A model generated the notes under the pieces. It had not been told where the DNA came from and did no database searches. It saw only the letters and a list, made by a program, of their open reading frames with translations. A DNA stretch of 25,592 nt from Bacteroidales bacterium (GTDB lineage: Bacteria; Bacteroidota; Bacteroidia; Bacteroidales; F082): the NCBI GenBank assembly GCA_017428285.1, contig JAFRRE010000124.1, positions 1 to 25,592 on the forward strand. The letters are read 5' to 3'. The position numbers and the translations under genes were made by a program. Below are positions 8,121 through 16,102 of this stretch, in pieces (the stretch's first letter is position 1; each line of letters begins with the position of its first letter).

Positions 8121-8957
8121 TCAAATCAGCATTCTTGTGTTTTTCCTATACTCAGCATAGCCTGGCTTGTTTTGGAGCTGGCGCCGCTCCATCATGGGTA
8201 TGCTGATGAACAGGAAAAGTGCAGTCATGGCGATAGGGGCGATGATCAACCAATCAAAACCATAGATTGAGGCATACATCGTCCAGACGCCCCACCACAT
8301 CGAGATTTCGCCGAGATAATTGGGGTGACGGCCATGTTTCCAAAAACCCACATTACAATACTGACCGGGGTGTTCTTCTCGGAAACGGTGGATCTGGGTA
8401 TCGGCAACAAGCTGTAAACTGGCTGCTGAAATGCAAATTGCAAAGCCGAGCCAAGTCAACATGTTGGCCGCTTCCGTCGACTCAAACAAGCCGAATCCAG
8501 GAAGCATGGCTGCGAACACCAGTACGGTCGGCATCATGTTCAGGCCGAAGAAATTGATGATTTGGAAGATGAAAGGCGACTGCGTTTCGCGGTAACGGGT
8601 ATAGCGCCAATCCTCATGGTCAAGCCCCTTGAAAGTGTAGGCCCAATTGCCCGTCAAACGGATACCCCAATACCACACGGCGATGAGCAACAGAATGACT
8701 GGCAAGGTGAAGGTCGACTTGTAAAAAGCCCAAGCGGTGAACATCACGGGTGGGGCCACGCTCCAATAGGGGTCGTAAACCGATACGTTCTTATGGATAA
8801 GGCCGAAAAACCACACAATAATCGTGGCTACCACATCGGCCAGAAACAATGCCCACAATTCCGACATGGCATTATTTGAAACCTTGAACACAAGAAATCC
8901 CAACGCTGTGGCTATCAGATAAATGATGCCAATTTGTACAATGCTTTTTGCTTTCAT
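8121..8957 (-). CDS. DUF1295 membrane protein, steroid 5-alpha-reductase-like
   Basis: A 278-residue integral membrane protein with about seven to eight hydrophobic segments. The C-terminal region carries the family pattern FWKHGRHPNYLGE, followed by a helix and the end motif PGYAEYRKNTRM, as in DUF1295 and isoprenylcysteine-methyltransferase/5-alpha-reductase-like proteins. In eukaryotic relatives this part binds NADPH. The bacterial substrate is unknown. Its ATG overlaps the GH92 stop by 4 nt (ATGA), so it is the second gene of a two-gene operon with the mannosidase. It converges on vsr with only 4 nt between stops. No functional link between a lipid-type reductase and a mannosidase is obvious. 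The family assignment is firm, the reaction is not. Confidence 0.85.
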   Translation of the reverse strand: MKAKSIVQIGIIYLIATALGFLVFKVSNNAMSELWALFLADVVATIIVWFFGLIHKNVSVYDPYWSVAPPVMFTAWAFYKSTFTLPVILLLIAVWYWGIRLTGNWAYTFKGLDHEDWRYTRYRETQSPFIFQIINFFGLNMMPTVLVFAAMLPGFGLFESTEAANMLTWLGFAICISAASLQLVADTQIHRFREEHPGQYCNVGFWKHGRHPNYLGEISMWWGVWTMYASIYGFDWLIIAPIAMTALFLFISIPMMERRQLQNKPGYAEYRKNTRMLI

Positions 8958-11182
8958 TTCATAATAAACTCTAAAGTTCCGCCCGCCATAATCTGTTGGT
9001 GGTTAATGGTGTAATCCTTAATTGACTTCCCGTTCAGCTTTACGCTCTTAACATGGATGCGTTCGGGCGTCTTGTTCTTGGCTGTGATGACGAAGTCATT
9101 TCCATTTTCGAGATGCAAGGTGGCTTTTTTGAACAATGGCGTTCCGATGACATACTCGGCACTACCCGCATGGAAAGGATAGAAACCGAGACTTGAGAAA
9201 ATATACCAAGCCGACATCTGGCCACAGTCATCGTTGCCAGCATAACCGCATGGTGTGGCGCGATAGAACTCGCTCCTCACCTGCTCCACCAACTCCTGCG
9301 TTCGCTCGGGCTTACCCGCAAAATTGTAAAGATAAACGGTATGATGACTCGGCTCATTACCATGAGCATATTGCCCGATGAAGCCGCTTGCGTTGCCGTT
9401 GACTTCGCCGCTAGTGGCAGTGAGGCTGAAGTTCTCGTCGAGTTTCTTCAGGAAGCCTTTCTTGCCACCGAAGAGGTCGATTAGGCCTTGCGGGTCTTGC
9501 GGCACGAACCACATATACTGCCAGGCGTTGCCTTCCACGAAGCAAGGTTGTTCGTACGACAACGGATCGAAGCCTTCCATCCAATTGCCCTTCTCATCTT
9601 TGGGACGGAAGAAGCCCGATTCGGGGTCAAAGAGGTTTTTGTAGAACATACTGCGATGATAGAAACGCTCATAGTCATCCATTTTCCCGAGTTTCTTTGC
9701 CACCAAAGCCACGCAAGCATCATCAAAAGCCTGTTCCATAGTAATGCTCACGCTCTCGTCCTGCAAGGTTTGCGGCATGTAGCCATACTTTTCCCACACC
9801 TCAAAAGGCGAATTGAAGTGACTTCGCGTGCTGCTTTCTACCATGGCCTGATAAGCCTCCTCTACATCAATTCCAGGTATTTCAGCGAGAATGGCATCGG
9901 CGAGCACGGGAATGGCGTGGTTGCCAATCATGCAGTAGTTGTCTTGTCCCCAAAGGTCCCAAATGGGCAAGTAACCGTAGGTCTGGTGATGCAGCACCAT
10001 ATCTCTCACAAACTGCGCAGCAATGTCGGGAGCAATAAGTGTGTAAAGAGGATGTGCGGCACGGAAGGTGTCCCACAGGCTGAAGGTGCTGTGATAAGTC
10101 TGTCCCTTCGGCATCTGGCTGATTTCGAAATTGGTGGTCATGTAACGACCATCCACATCGCTCATCGTGTTGGGCTGCATCAGGACGTGGTAAAGACCTG
10201 TGTAGAAGATGGTCTTCTGCTCTTCGGAGCCTTCGATGTCAATGCGACTAAGCTCACACTGCCAAATGTCGTGGGCAGCTTTGACATAGCCGTCAAAATC
10301 CCAACTTTGGGCTTCGGCCACCATGTTTTTCATAGCGCCTTCATTGTCGACAGGTGAGATGGCGACTTTTATCATCAATTCGTTGCCGTCTTTAGGATCA
10401 AAGCTCAATGCCGCCCTCAATGTTCTGCCATTCACCACATCGCTGCTGCCGACATTTAAACCGCCGTTCATCAGCAGATGCCGGTTGAACGGCCTTGAGA
10501 ACTCGGCGTGGAAATACACTTTACGCATCTTAGCCCAACCTGTGACGACACGATAGCCTTCGATGGTATGGTCATCAACGAGGCGAATCTGAGCTTGAAT
10601 TACATCGTAGGTGCGACGCTTGGAGTAGTATGCCTCGCCACGGAAGGTGCCACGGTCGAGGTCGAGCACCACGGTCTGAGGCTGTCCTTTGGGGAAAGAA
10701 TAACGATGGATGCCTGTGCGCGTGGTGGCCGAGAGTTCCACATTCACGCCACTCTCTTGCAACAACACTTGATAATACCCTGGTCGAGCGGACTCCTTGT
10801 CGTGACCATAGTGCTGTCCAAAGTCAGCGGCCTTCAACTGCTCGGGTGTCACTGCTGTGCACAAAGGCATGAGACTCACATCAATAAGGTCGGTGCAACC
10901 CGAGCCACTGAGGTGGGTATGGGTGAAGCCGTAAATGATGTCTTTATTGTAGTCATAACCTGAGCAAGGATCCCAAGTGACCATTTGTTCCGTTTCGGGA
11001 CTCAGCTGCACCATGCCTTGGGGCATCGTGGCGCCAGGGAAAGTGCTACCGCTGAGCGCACCTGTCTCATCAGTCTGTGTGCCGATGAAGGGATTGACAT
11101 ATTGGGTGTAGTCGTTTGCGCTTTGGGCACTTAGGAAGAGGGGCAGGATCAACAAGGCTGCCAAGAGATAAATGTTTTTCAT
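8954..11182 (-). CDS. GH92 family alpha-mannosidase, exported
   Basis: A 742-residue glycoside hydrolase of family GH92, the Ca-dependent inverting exo-alpha-mannosidases that Bacteroidetes use on N-glycans and yeast mannan. Signatures: YVNPFIGT near the N-terminus, FPGATMPQGMVQLSPE, DLWGQDNY in the middle, GNEPSHHTVYLYN, and GNDDCGQMSAWYIFSSLGFYP near the end. The Glu of GNEPSHH and the Asp pair of NDDCGQ correspond to the metal and catalytic region. A signal peptide (MKNIYLLAALLILPLFLSAQ) lacks a lipobox Cys, so a periplasmic enzyme is likely. The start 11182 is chosen over an upstream in-frame ATG (11293) because a -7 box lies between them and the signal peptide begins here. No SusC/SusD pair adjoins it. 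Linkage specificity cannot be read from the sequence. Confidence 0.93.
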   Translation of the reverse strand: MKNIYLLAALLILPLFLSAQSANDYTQYVNPFIGTQTDETGALSGSTFPGATMPQGMVQLSPETEQMVTWDPCSGYDYNKDIIYGFTHTHLSGSGCTDLIDVSLMPLCTAVTPEQLKAADFGQHYGHDKESARPGYYQVLLQESGVNVELSATTRTGIHRYSFPKGQPQTVVLDLDRGTFRGEAYYSKRRTYDVIQAQIRLVDDHTIEGYRVVTGWAKMRKVYFHAEFSRPFNRHLLMNGGLNVGSSDVVNGRTLRAALSFDPKDGNELMIKVAISPVDNEGAMKNMVAEAQSWDFDGYVKAAHDIWQCELSRIDIEGSEEQKTIFYTGLYHVLMQPNTMSDVDGRYMTTNFEISQMPKGQTYHSTFSLWDTFRAAHPLYTLIAPDIAAQFVRDMVLHHQTYGYLPIWDLWGQDNYCMIGNHAIPVLADAILAEIPGIDVEEAYQAMVESSTRSHFNSPFEVWEKYGYMPQTLQDESVSITMEQAFDDACVALVAKKLGKMDDYERFYHRSMFYKNLFDPESGFFRPKDEKGNWMEGFDPLSYEQPCFVEGNAWQYMWFVPQDPQGLIDLFGGKKGFLKKLDENFSLTATSGEVNGNASGFIGQYAHGNEPSHHTVYLYNFAGKPERTQELVEQVRSEFYRATPCGYAGNDDCGQMSAWYIFSSLGFYPFHAGSAEYVIGTPLFKKATLHLENGNDFVITAKNKTPERIHVKSVKLNGKSIKDYTINHQQIMAGGTLEFIMK

Positions 11183-11201
11183 TGTCTTTTGCTTTTCGAG
11201 G

Positions 11202-11209
11202 CAAAAATA
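11202..11209 (-). promoter_or_regulatory. -7 box (TATTTTTG) of the GH92-DUF1295 operon
   Basis: A TAnnTTTG match on the minus strand, 19 nt before ATG 11182. It excludes the longer reading frame beginning at 11293 as the translated form. Confidence 0.55.
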
Positions 11210-11287
11210 GTTAAAAACTATGAAATAGGTATAGGAAATCATTGCACTATTTGAAAAGCTACAAAAACAAAAAAAGAATGATTTGTG

Positions 11288-11318
11288 TTGCATATTTAAA
11301 TAAATCGTTGTTAATTTG
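11288..11318 (+). promoter_or_regulatory. Probable promoter of the small secreted protein gene
   Basis: TTG at 11288-11290, a 20-bp spacer and TTAATTTG at 11311-11318, one base off the TAnnTTTG consensus. It is placed about 40 nt before ATG 11358 in an AT-rich divergent region shared with the GH92 promoter. Confidence 0.4.
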
Positions 11319-11357
11319 CAGAATAATTAACTAAGTTTTAACTTAAATCTAATTTCT

Positions 11358-11795
11358 ATGAAAAAAGTGTTTTTACTATTTGCCATGATGATGGCATTTG
11401 TGACCTTTGCATCGGCACAAGGAACAAAAATTAGTGTAAGTGCATCCGAAAAACAAGCTATGATGGATCCAGTTGTAGAAGCGCTACAAGGTTTGATAGC
11501 TAAATTTGATGGCACTTATAAGCCTGGTACTACGATTGACGAAGTATTTCAGATTTCTGATTTTGAGATTCTTATTAAAGGTAAAGTGAATTACAAATCT
11601 ACAAACTGTGGAGATGTTAGAACGGATTATAAAGTGAAAATGATTGTAGAAGGTTCTAAGACTTATGCTGAACCCAGCATTTATACTCCTTACGGTGCTT
11701 TCGGAGGTCTTGTTATTACAGGCTACGAATGGGATAATGTAGGATACAAAACACAGGTTAAGCACTATAGTAGTAGTCTGCTCAAATCCAGATAA
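11358..11795 (+). CDS. Small secreted protein of unknown function
   Basis: A 145-residue protein with a clear signal peptide (MKKVFLLFAMMMAFVTFASA, cleavage before QG), so it is exported. The mature part, about 125 residues, has alternating polar and hydrophobic stretches (FEILIKGKVNY, DYKVKMIVEG, GLVITGYEWDNVGYKTQV), suggesting a beta-rich fold. Only one Cys is seen in the mature part. I do not recognise the family. It is more AT-rich than its neighbours, stands alone between a divergent promoter and its own strong terminator, and converges with the PagL-like gene. A periplasmic or surface role is possible, but no partner is evident. Confidence 0.75.
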   Translation: MKKVFLLFAMMMAFVTFASAQGTKISVSASEKQAMMDPVVEALQGLIAKFDGTYKPGTTIDEVFQISDFEILIKGKVNYKSTNCGDVRTDYKVKMIVEGSKTYAEPSIYTPYGAFGGLVITGYEWDNVGYKTQVKHYSSSLLKSR

Positions 11796-11820
11796 TTGCT
11801 AGATCCTGTTCCATTTTATT

Positions 11821-11857
11821 GCGTATGCCTAAAACAAAGTAGGCATACGCTTTTTTT
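11821..11857 (+). terminator. Strong intrinsic terminator
   Basis: A perfect 11-bp stem GCGTATGCCTA (11821-11831) with TAGGCATACGC (11840-11850), an 8-nt loop, then seven T. It ends the small secreted protein transcript 26 nt after the stop. The T-run overlaps the stop codon of the converging gene. The minus-strand side lacks a T-run, so it works in one direction only. Confidence 0.92.
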
Positions 11858-12995
11858 ACAGGTTGCATCCAAATGTCCATTCGATATGATCGATGGAATT
11901 AAAATGTATTTTCAAGAAGGTCCCAAAAAAGTAGTTGCGATTCTTATCAAAATAGAGCTTACAACCTATCCTCTCATAATAAGGAGTGTAAAACTCAGGC
12001 AAATGGTTCTTCTCGAATTCGGTTAATTTACCCCAACTTTTGTGCTCGGTAGTATTGGCATATATTCCATGATAAAGGTAATAGGCGGTCCCTGCACAAA
12101 AGGCAATGCGTCCAAATTGCGCCTCAAAATCAGCTGATGTTGCAAAATGGACAGCATTCCATGGATGATAGTTTTCTCCTAAAAGCTCATAGCGATATCT
12201 GGTTTCACCTGTCCAAAGGAAGTCCACAGCGACATCCCAGCGAAACCTCGGGTGGAATTGCCTCGAAAAACCTATACGAAATGTATTCCCAAAGAAAAAC
12301 GGAGTCTCATTAGGCAATTGGCCATCCAAACGAGTGTAGGTCTGGAGCCATCCCATGCCTTCCGAAATCATTAAGTTATTCTTCTTTTCAAAACTTTTGC
12401 TTTCGGATTGAATAGGTTCTGTTTTTCCATCAGGATAATAACGCAATGCCATCCTTAAGAAATGGGTGTTAATACCGTTGTTGGGAAGGAATGTTGCTCC
12501 GTTAGAAGAATGGTAATAACCATAACGAAAGGCTGCATCCAACCTTTCATTAAGGCGAATGGTCGGCCCTAAGTCAAGGCTGACATGAAAATTCAAAGCG
12601 GAACCTAACATCTCATTACCATGACGAGTCCAGAGGTCGGCGCCATATATGATGTCATAATCGAACGACCACCGTTTCCCCTTATATGCATGTCCGTCAA
12701 CAAAATAAGTCAAGGAGAAACAATCTCCAATGGAACCATATTGATTACCTTCGTGTGTGTAATAAATGACACTATCTAGGGTGTGGTGTGTATAGCCAAT
12801 CAGAAAGCCTTGATGCCCTTTCCCAATGCGCAAATCAAATCCATAATGTGGATAATCTATAATGTATGCATGTTTTGTACTAAACGGAGTGTGATGTCCC
12901 AAATCGAAGCCTGGTTCAAAATAAAAAACCTGTGCCCAACTTATTCCTTGCGCTAGCGTCAACAAGAAAACAGTTAAAAAGGTGTTGCGTTTCAT
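11856..12995 (-). CDS. Acyloxyacyl hydrolase, PagL-like outer membrane protein
   Basis: A 379-residue protein with a signal peptide ending near WAQ (residues 20-22). The central region contains YGYYHSSNGATF (His162, Ser163/164) followed by PNNGIN, the pattern of lipid A 3-O-deacylase PagL and Bacteroidetes acyloxyacyl hydrolase-family proteins, where the His and Ser are catalytic. The rest is rich in alternating aromatic strands (FRWDVAVDFLW, GTAYYLYHG, FFGTFLKIHF), as expected for an outer-membrane beta-barrel. It is longer than PagL (about 185 residues): the PagL-like part comes first, and a second beta-rich region (about 215-379) follows a charged linker near 190-205. Likely role: removing an acyl chain from lipid A at the cell surface. 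The family fit is good, the activity is inferred. Confidence 0.72.
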   Translation of the reverse strand: MKRNTFLTVFLLTLAQGISWAQVFYFEPGFDLGHHTPFSTKHAYIIDYPHYGFDLRIGKGHQGFLIGYTHHTLDSVIYYTHEGNQYGSIGDCFSLTYFVDGHAYKGKRWSFDYDIIYGADLWTRHGNEMLGSALNFHVSLDLGPTIRLNERLDAAFRYGYYHSSNGATFLPNNGINTHFLRMALRYYPDGKTEPIQSESKSFEKKNNLMISEGMGWLQTYTRLDGQLPNETPFFFGNTFRIGFSRQFHPRFRWDVAVDFLWTGETRYRYELLGENYHPWNAVHFATSADFEAQFGRIAFCAGTAYYLYHGIYANTTEHKSWGKLTEFEKNHLPEFYTPYYERIGCKLYFDKNRNYFFGTFLKIHFNSIDHIEWTFGCNL

Positions 12996-13023
12996 TTGCT
13001 TTCATATTTTGGTGGCAAAAGTA

Positions 13024-13268
13024 ACGAAAAAGCAACATATCTCATCTTCCACATTGTACTCGTCTACAAAATCGTCGAAATCATCAAACATTTGGAGCTG
13101 ATAGACTTTGAACCGCTACCTTAACTGATGATTGAGGCATTGGCGCAACAGATAATACATCGCCCCGTCCACCCGTTCATCATCACTAAGTAAGGATATT
13201 ATCCATAAAGTCAGGAATAAGGATTCCTTCAAACCGACTCTCACTATATTGTAACGCCAATCGTCATA
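13024..13268 (-). pseudogene. Possible degraded coding remnant
   Basis: Between the T9SS gene stop and the PagL-like gene promoter, the minus-strand frame that continues past the T9SS stop is open for about 80 codons with a single TAG at 13116-13118. Its product looks protein-like and acidic rather than random: SDDERVDGAMYYLLRQCLNH, then after the TAG VYQLQMFDDFDDFVDEYNVE. There is no start codon in a sensible place and I do not recognise a family. It could be the relic of a deleted or rearranged gene, or chance. No terminator is visible here. Confidence 0.3.
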
Positions 13269-14780
13269 TTATTCCTTCACCAACTTGATAGTGCGTGTAC
13301 CAGCCTCACTCAAGATGCGCGCCACATAAACACCGTTTGCATATTCACTAAGATCCACCTCGGCATGTCCTTCACTCAGCATAACAGTTGTAATCTTTCT
13401 GCCAAACAAGTCAAATACGGTAATTTCACCTGAGGCGGCATTTGTCTCAATAGTGATGTTGCCCTTTGTGGGATTGGGGCTGACACTCATAGCAAGGGAA
13501 GAGGTCTCTTCAATACCATCGTCGATATAATTGCCTACCCTCACATCATCAACATACACGCCATCGGCATCGTTCGACTTTGCCCTGAAAGCGATATAAT
13601 AAGTGCCCGAGGCAGAGGGTAATGCATACGATTCTTCCACCCAATCCTCATAAGCATTGGTAAAGTTGTCGAGCAGATGCCAGGAATCATCAGAAGAGGT
13701 GGCATAGTAAACGGAAAGTTCGTCGACATTAATCCCCAGACTCCGCTGACGATGCTTGAAAGTCAGGATGGGTTTGGTGACAGCAGTAATGTCCAAAGGC
13801 GCAGAGACAAGCCAAGCCGCATCGCCAAGCCAAATGAAGAAAGCCGTGTTGTTGAGAATGAGATAGCCAGGGTCTATCACCCAGCCATCCTCGCCGGCTT
13901 CAATTTGACTTTGCCAGCAAACAAAGTCCTCCGAAGCTTCAAAATCATCGAAATAAGGCTCATTGTCGGTGACAACAATCACATCGCACATGGTCTTGAA
14001 CGTTGTAGGTTGTGACCACTCCGATTCCATTCCTCCACCACACTTGGCTTTCACACGGAAGTTATATTCCGTGTTTGGCTCCAAACGGTCCATCAGATAA
14101 GGTTGCGAGGTCACAGTTGTTTGGTGCCCATTCAGGTCAATTGTCCAGCTTTCCTCGCCACCCGTCGTCGACCATCCAAGAAGGACTGAATTCGTTGTGA
14201 TTTCAGTGGCACTCAGACCCGCAGGACGAGCACAGCCTCCAGCAGAGACTATCTCGATATCATCGACGAAAATGTAATAGCCACCATTGCAGTGACCCAA
14301 GAACGACACTTGGAAGGTGGAGCTCAAGTCGTCTATCGTAAATGAGGCATCGTAAGTATTTGACCAGTCGCTAAGGCTATAAGTGGCAAGTTGGTGCCAG
14401 TTGTCAGAGGGCGAGGTGCGATAACTCACCGTAAGCTCATCATAGGGAGGATACAAAGCCATCATGGCGTATGCGAAGCTCAAGGTAGCACTGTTGCTAC
14501 CCGTCAAATCAAAGGTAGGCGATACCAGTCGAGCCTCTTGATCCGCACTGGCATTTTGGAAAGCCACCACATTTGAACCTGTACCTTGCATCACCGCCCA
14601 AGTGGCAGAACTTGTCGTCTCCACCGTCCAGCATTCCATCTCACCTGATTGGAAGTCTTCGAGGTAGGATTGGCCTGGGGCGATGGGAATGGTGCATTGT
14701 GCAACCGCAATAGCGGCATTAAGGAAGAGAGCCATTACAGTGGCAAATAGTGCTTTTGAAAAGTAGTGTTTGTTTTTCAT
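13269..14780 (-). CDS. T9SS-exported multidomain protein
   Basis: A 503-residue secreted protein. Order: a signal peptide ending AIAVAQ; a first jelly-roll domain of the choice-of-anchor J/cleaved-adhesin kind (YLEDFQSGEMECWTVE to about residue 180); a fibronectin type III domain (ARPAGLSATEITTNSV to SQPTTFKT); a second choice-of-anchor J domain (PYFDDFEASEDFVCW to YYIAFRAKSNDADGVYVDDV); then a type A T9SS sorting domain (SVSPNPTKGNITIE ... GVYVARI ... TIKLVKE). The sorting domain directs passage through the outer membrane and usually surface attachment. No catalytic domain is seen, so an adhesin or binding role is likely. ATG 14780 is chosen over an in-frame upstream ATG because the signal peptide begins there and a -7 box at 14817-14824 lies between. 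Confidence 0.88.
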   Translation of the reverse strand: MKNKHYFSKALFATVMALFLNAAIAVAQCTIPIAPGQSYLEDFQSGEMECWTVETTSSATWAVMQGTGSNVVAFQNASADQEARLVSPTFDLTGSNSATLSFAYAMMALYPPYDELTVSYRTSPSDNWHQLATYSLSDWSNTYDASFTIDDLSSTFQVSFLGHCNGGYYIFVDDIEIVSAGGCARPAGLSATEITTNSVLLGWSTTGGEESWTIDLNGHQTTVTSQPYLMDRLEPNTEYNFRVKAKCGGGMESEWSQPTTFKTMCDVIVVTDNEPYFDDFEASEDFVCWQSQIEAGEDGWVIDPGYLILNNTAFFIWLGDAAWLVSAPLDITAVTKPILTFKHRQRSLGINVDELSVYYATSSDDSWHLLDNFTNAYEDWVEESYALPSASGTYYIAFRAKSNDADGVYVDDVRVGNYIDDGIEETSSLAMSVSPNPTKGNITIETNAASGEITVFDLFGRKITTVMLSEGHAEVDLSEYANGVYVARILSEAGTRTIKLVKE

Positions 14781-14816
14781 AGTGTTTTTATTTTTGATAT
14801 TGAATGATTTACGAGG

Positions 14817-14824
14817 CAAAGATA
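14817..14824 (-). promoter_or_regulatory. -7 box (TATCTTTG) of the T9SS protein gene
   Basis: An exact TAnnTTTG match on the minus strand, 36 nt before ATG 14780. Confidence 0.55.
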
Positions 14825-14875
14825 TGTATTTATGTTGAATCGTTGAATGTTTAATTGTTTAATTGAGCCATTTAT

Positions 14876-14930
14876 TATCAGCCGTCAGCTAATAGCACCG
14901 TATGACCAAGTTGAAAGCTGACGGCTGATA
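14876..14930. repeat. Inverted repeat with 15-nt perfect arms
   Basis: TATCAGCCGTCAGCT at 14876-14890 and its exact complement AGCTGACGGCTGATA at 14916-14930, separated by 25 nt. It lies just downstream of the EFR1 stop and upstream of the T9SS gene promoter (both minus strand). The stem could end EFR1 transcripts, but no T-run follows on either strand. The size and GCTGACGGCTGA core resemble small non-autonomous palindromic elements. Confidence 0.8.
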
Positions 14931-14935
14931 GCTTA

Positions 14936-15721
14936 TTATCTTCTCCCAAAATAATACTGGCCCTTCCCCACCGTAGCCTTGCCATATTGGATGGCGTTCA
15001 CGGGACAATGGTGGTAACAACTCATGCACATGGTGCAGTTGCCGTTCCATTTCGGGTGACCGTCTTCGAGGGTGACGTTCTTCAACGGACACGCCTCCAC
15101 GCATTTGCCACAGTGGATGCAGGCATCGGTGGAATGGTACGGCTTATCGCTGGTAGCGAGCCGACTGAAACCAGGATGGATCATATATGTCTTCATCCAT
15201 GCCACGCCACCTTTAACCATCTCCGAAAAATGCTCCTTGTGGGCGAGTCTAGGTATGTTGCGTGTCAATATGGCATCGGCTTTTGCATGTTTCCTTTTGA
15301 CGTTCTCCTCTGTGTCAAGTTTGAAGCCCGGCAGACCGATGAAAGTCTCTGGCATCTGCACACTGAAGCAGGCCGACAGCGACCAGCCTTTTCGTGCCAT
15401 GACTTTACGCATCACCTTCTCGGTAAGACCACTTTCATCGCCGCAGGTGCAGGCAAAATAAATGTAAGGCTTCGAGGTCGGCCCTTCGACAGGCTCAGGG
15501 ACCTTAACTGTCAATTTCTTCATGAAATCAATCACCAATTTCGGAGATCCCCAGGCATAGATGGGAAACACGAAGCCAAGTCTTTCGCCTTCGGCCAATT
15601 CGTATTCATAATGGTTTTCGCGAGCCGCTTCAGGAATAAAGATTAATGAGTCGTTGAGACCTGCGGCAATCGTTTCTGCCACAAATTTGCTGTTGCCACA
15701 GCCTGAGAAGTAAAAGATCAT
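14936..15721 (-). CDS. EFR1-family flavodoxin-ferredoxin
   Basis: A 261-residue redox protein with an N-terminal flavodoxin domain (IFYFSGCGNSKFVAE, the FMN phosphate loop; VFPIYAWGSP, the flavin-binding loop) and a C-terminal two-cluster ferredoxin domain with CIHCGKCVEACP and CTMCMSCYHHCP, each giving ligands for [4Fe-4S]. EFR1-family proteins are common in anaerobic Bacteroidetes and Firmicutes, and their electron partners are unknown. Residues 74-81 read VPEPVEGP and come from a dispersed repeat inserted in the gene, between the beta strand after the flavin loop and KPYIYFACTC. It starts 15 nt after the HigA stop on the same strand, so it may be read from the higBA promoter. No promoter of its own is evident. 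Confidence 0.88.
   Translation of the reverse strand: MIFYFSGCGNSKFVAETIAAGLNDSLIFIPEAARENHYEYELAEGERLGFVFPIYAWGSPKLVIDFMKKLTVKVPEPVEGPTSKPYIYFACTCGDESGLTEKVMRKVMARKGWSLSACFSVQMPETFIGLPGFKLDTEENVKRKHAKADAILTRNIPRLAHKEHFSEMVKGGVAWMKTYMIHPGFSRLATSDKPYHSTDACIHCGKCVEACPLKNVTLEDGHPKWNGNCTMCMSCYHHCPVNAIQYGKATVGKGQYYFGRR
15480..15503. repeat. Dispersed repeat encoding PEPVEG
   Basis: A 24-nt segment that matches 23 of 24 bases of the left arm of the inverted repeat at 25323-25346. The shared core is CCTTCGACARGCTCAGGG. It is read on the minus strand in frame as VPEPVEGP within the EFR1 protein. This core is a familiar dispersed repeat of bacterial genomes (from memory, not searched). Confidence 0.85.
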
Positions 15722-15736
15722 AATGCTTAGTTTTAA

Positions 15737-16102
15737 TTAGAACATACAAGCCCAGCCAAACTTTCTGGAGATTTCTCGTAACAAATTCAAGTCACCCACT
15801 GGGATAGTAATTGACACAGTTTCTTTTTGTTTATTACGCTCCTCAATATTTGCTGAATCGATATCATATTGCGTTTGCAAGTTCATCCAAATCTCAGCAG
15901 GAATACCCATAGCCTTTTCCAATGCCATGGCTACGGAAAGCGAAATCGAACGTTTTCCATTGATAGTTTCACTAAGGACAGAAGGTTTAATACCAGTCAA
16001 TTCCGATAGTTGTTTCTGGGTCATGTTTCGCTCTTTCAACTCATCCTTAATCATTTCTCCAGGATGAGTCGCGACAAAAGGGGTTATTTTATTATTATTC
16101 AT
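15737..16102 (-). CDS. higA: HigA-family antitoxin (XRE HTH)
   Basis: A 121-residue protein with the HigA pattern: THPGEMIKDELKERNMTQKQ, the helix-turn-helix through SELTGIKPSVLSETINGKRS, then ALEKAMGIPAEIWMNLQ. It should neutralise the HigB RNase by direct binding and repress the operon. ATG 16102 overlaps the toxin stop by 8 nt. A TTG six codons earlier is less likely. The C-terminal tail (about residues 85-121, ending REISRKFGWACMF) is a little longer than minimal HigA. The order toxin-then-antitoxin is the usual one for higBA. Confidence 0.88.
   Translation of the reverse strand: MNNNKITPFVATHPGEMIKDELKERNMTQKQLSELTGIKPSVLSETINGKRSISLSVAMALEKAMGIPAEIWMNLQTQYDIDSANIEERNKQKETVSITIPVGDLNLLREISRKFGWACMF

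Noticed and set aside
9488..10357. A long plus-strand open frame opposite the GH92 gene
   Set aside because: It is a mirror of the strongly conserved GH92 coding frame and shows no family motif, promoter or signal peptide.
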